Below are positions 12,659-12,718 of a stretch of DNA of 12,718 bases, one piece after another. A program made the translations under genes and the position numbers. Every line of letters begins with the position of its first letter. Position 1 is the stretch's first letter. The DNA is from Sulfurovum sp. (GTDB taxonomy: Bacteria > Campylobacterota > Campylobacteria > Campylobacterales > Sulfurovaceae): NCBI GenBank assembly GCA_003978375.1, contig QNZW01000010.1:1-12718 (forward strand), given 5' to 3'. Below the pieces are notes generated by a model, which ran no database searches, was not told the DNA's origin, and saw nothing but the letters and a program-made list of their open reading frames with translations.

Positions 12659-12718
12659 TTAAAAATTATACACAAAATGCCTTTGGGGTGCAAAATCTGC
12701 TTTGATTATAAACGAAAT
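12659..12718 (-). CDS. possible C-terminus of an outer-membrane beta-barrel protein, cut by window edge
   Basis: Reading leftwards from the edge, one minus-strand frame gives ISFIIKADFAPQRHFVYNF then TAA at 12661-12659. The end fits the outer-membrane barrel signature: terminal Phe with aromatic or hydrophobic residues at every second position (F, Y, F at -1, -3 and -5), which the BAM machinery recognises. The position also suits a gene convergent with the 107-aa gene, the terminator lying between. Only 19 residues are visible, another minus frame also runs to the edge, and chance cannot be excluded. A barrel receptor would be a natural client of TonB, but that is speculation. Confidence 0.4.
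   Translation of the reverse strand: MSFIIKADFAPQRHFVYNF

Noticed and set aside
12677..12718. A + strand frame from ATG 12677 giving MPLGCKICFDYKRN to the edge
   Set aside because: There is no ribosome binding site, it is only 14 codons long, and it is directly antisense to the barrel-like C-terminus, which has better support.

Overview
The window is AT-rich bacterial chromosome, most likely from the Campylobacterota (a Sulfurovum/Sulfurimonas/Helicobacter-like lineage). The evidence is a BioV-type pimeloyl-ACP methyl ester esterase beside an FtsH-like gene, a hemL-atpZ-membrane protein string, AAGGA-type ribosome binding sites with weak -35 boxes, and short intergenic gaps. There are no rRNA or tRNA genes, insertion sequences, CRISPR arrays or phage genes. 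Most genes are housekeeping or small conserved-hypothetical types.

Left part (1-2371, + strand): the C-terminus of an FtsH/M41-like protein, bioV, a short-chain dehydrogenase, mogA (molybdenum cofactor) and a 68-aa protein of unknown function, packed with overlaps or tiny gaps as one transcription unit. It meets a convergent 507-aa TonB-like protein (2374-3897, -), whose centre is a Lys/Glu-rich coiled coil built from internal DNA repeats. TonB's probable terminator lies inside the coding sequence of the 68-aa gene.

Centre (3975-6873, +): hemL (haem/tetrapyrrole precursor synthesis), an AtpZ-like protein, a four-helix membrane protein of unknown function and a lipoprotein amidase, probably one operon. 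It ends at a probable two-way terminator shared with a convergent YhiN/HI0933-family flavoprotein (6911-8143, -). Just upstream of the flavoprotein, in apparently non-coding DNA, I find a small CxxC gene (8155-8309, -). It is interrupted by a one-base shortfall in an A7 run, and its ribosome binding site is buried in a perfect 11-bp hairpin. This is either a fresh frameshift or a recoded gene.

Right part (8370-12718): a degenerate SAM methyltransferase-like protein, a periplasmic c-haem DUF3365 protein, then on the - strand a DUF2238/YjdF membrane protein, a SAM methyltransferase and a TetR-type repressor. On the + strand beyond is a 107-aa exported protein with a DKxxH motif like that in the DUF2238 protein. 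The tetR upstream region is the most striking part of the window. It has a fully consensus sigma-70 promoter whose 17-bp spacer is filled by a TGAACA-nn-TGTTCA operator, followed by three more operators whose centres are each exactly 42 bp apart (four turns of B-DNA). The right edge holds a strong terminator and what looks like the last 19 residues of an outer-membrane beta-barrel protein on the - strand.
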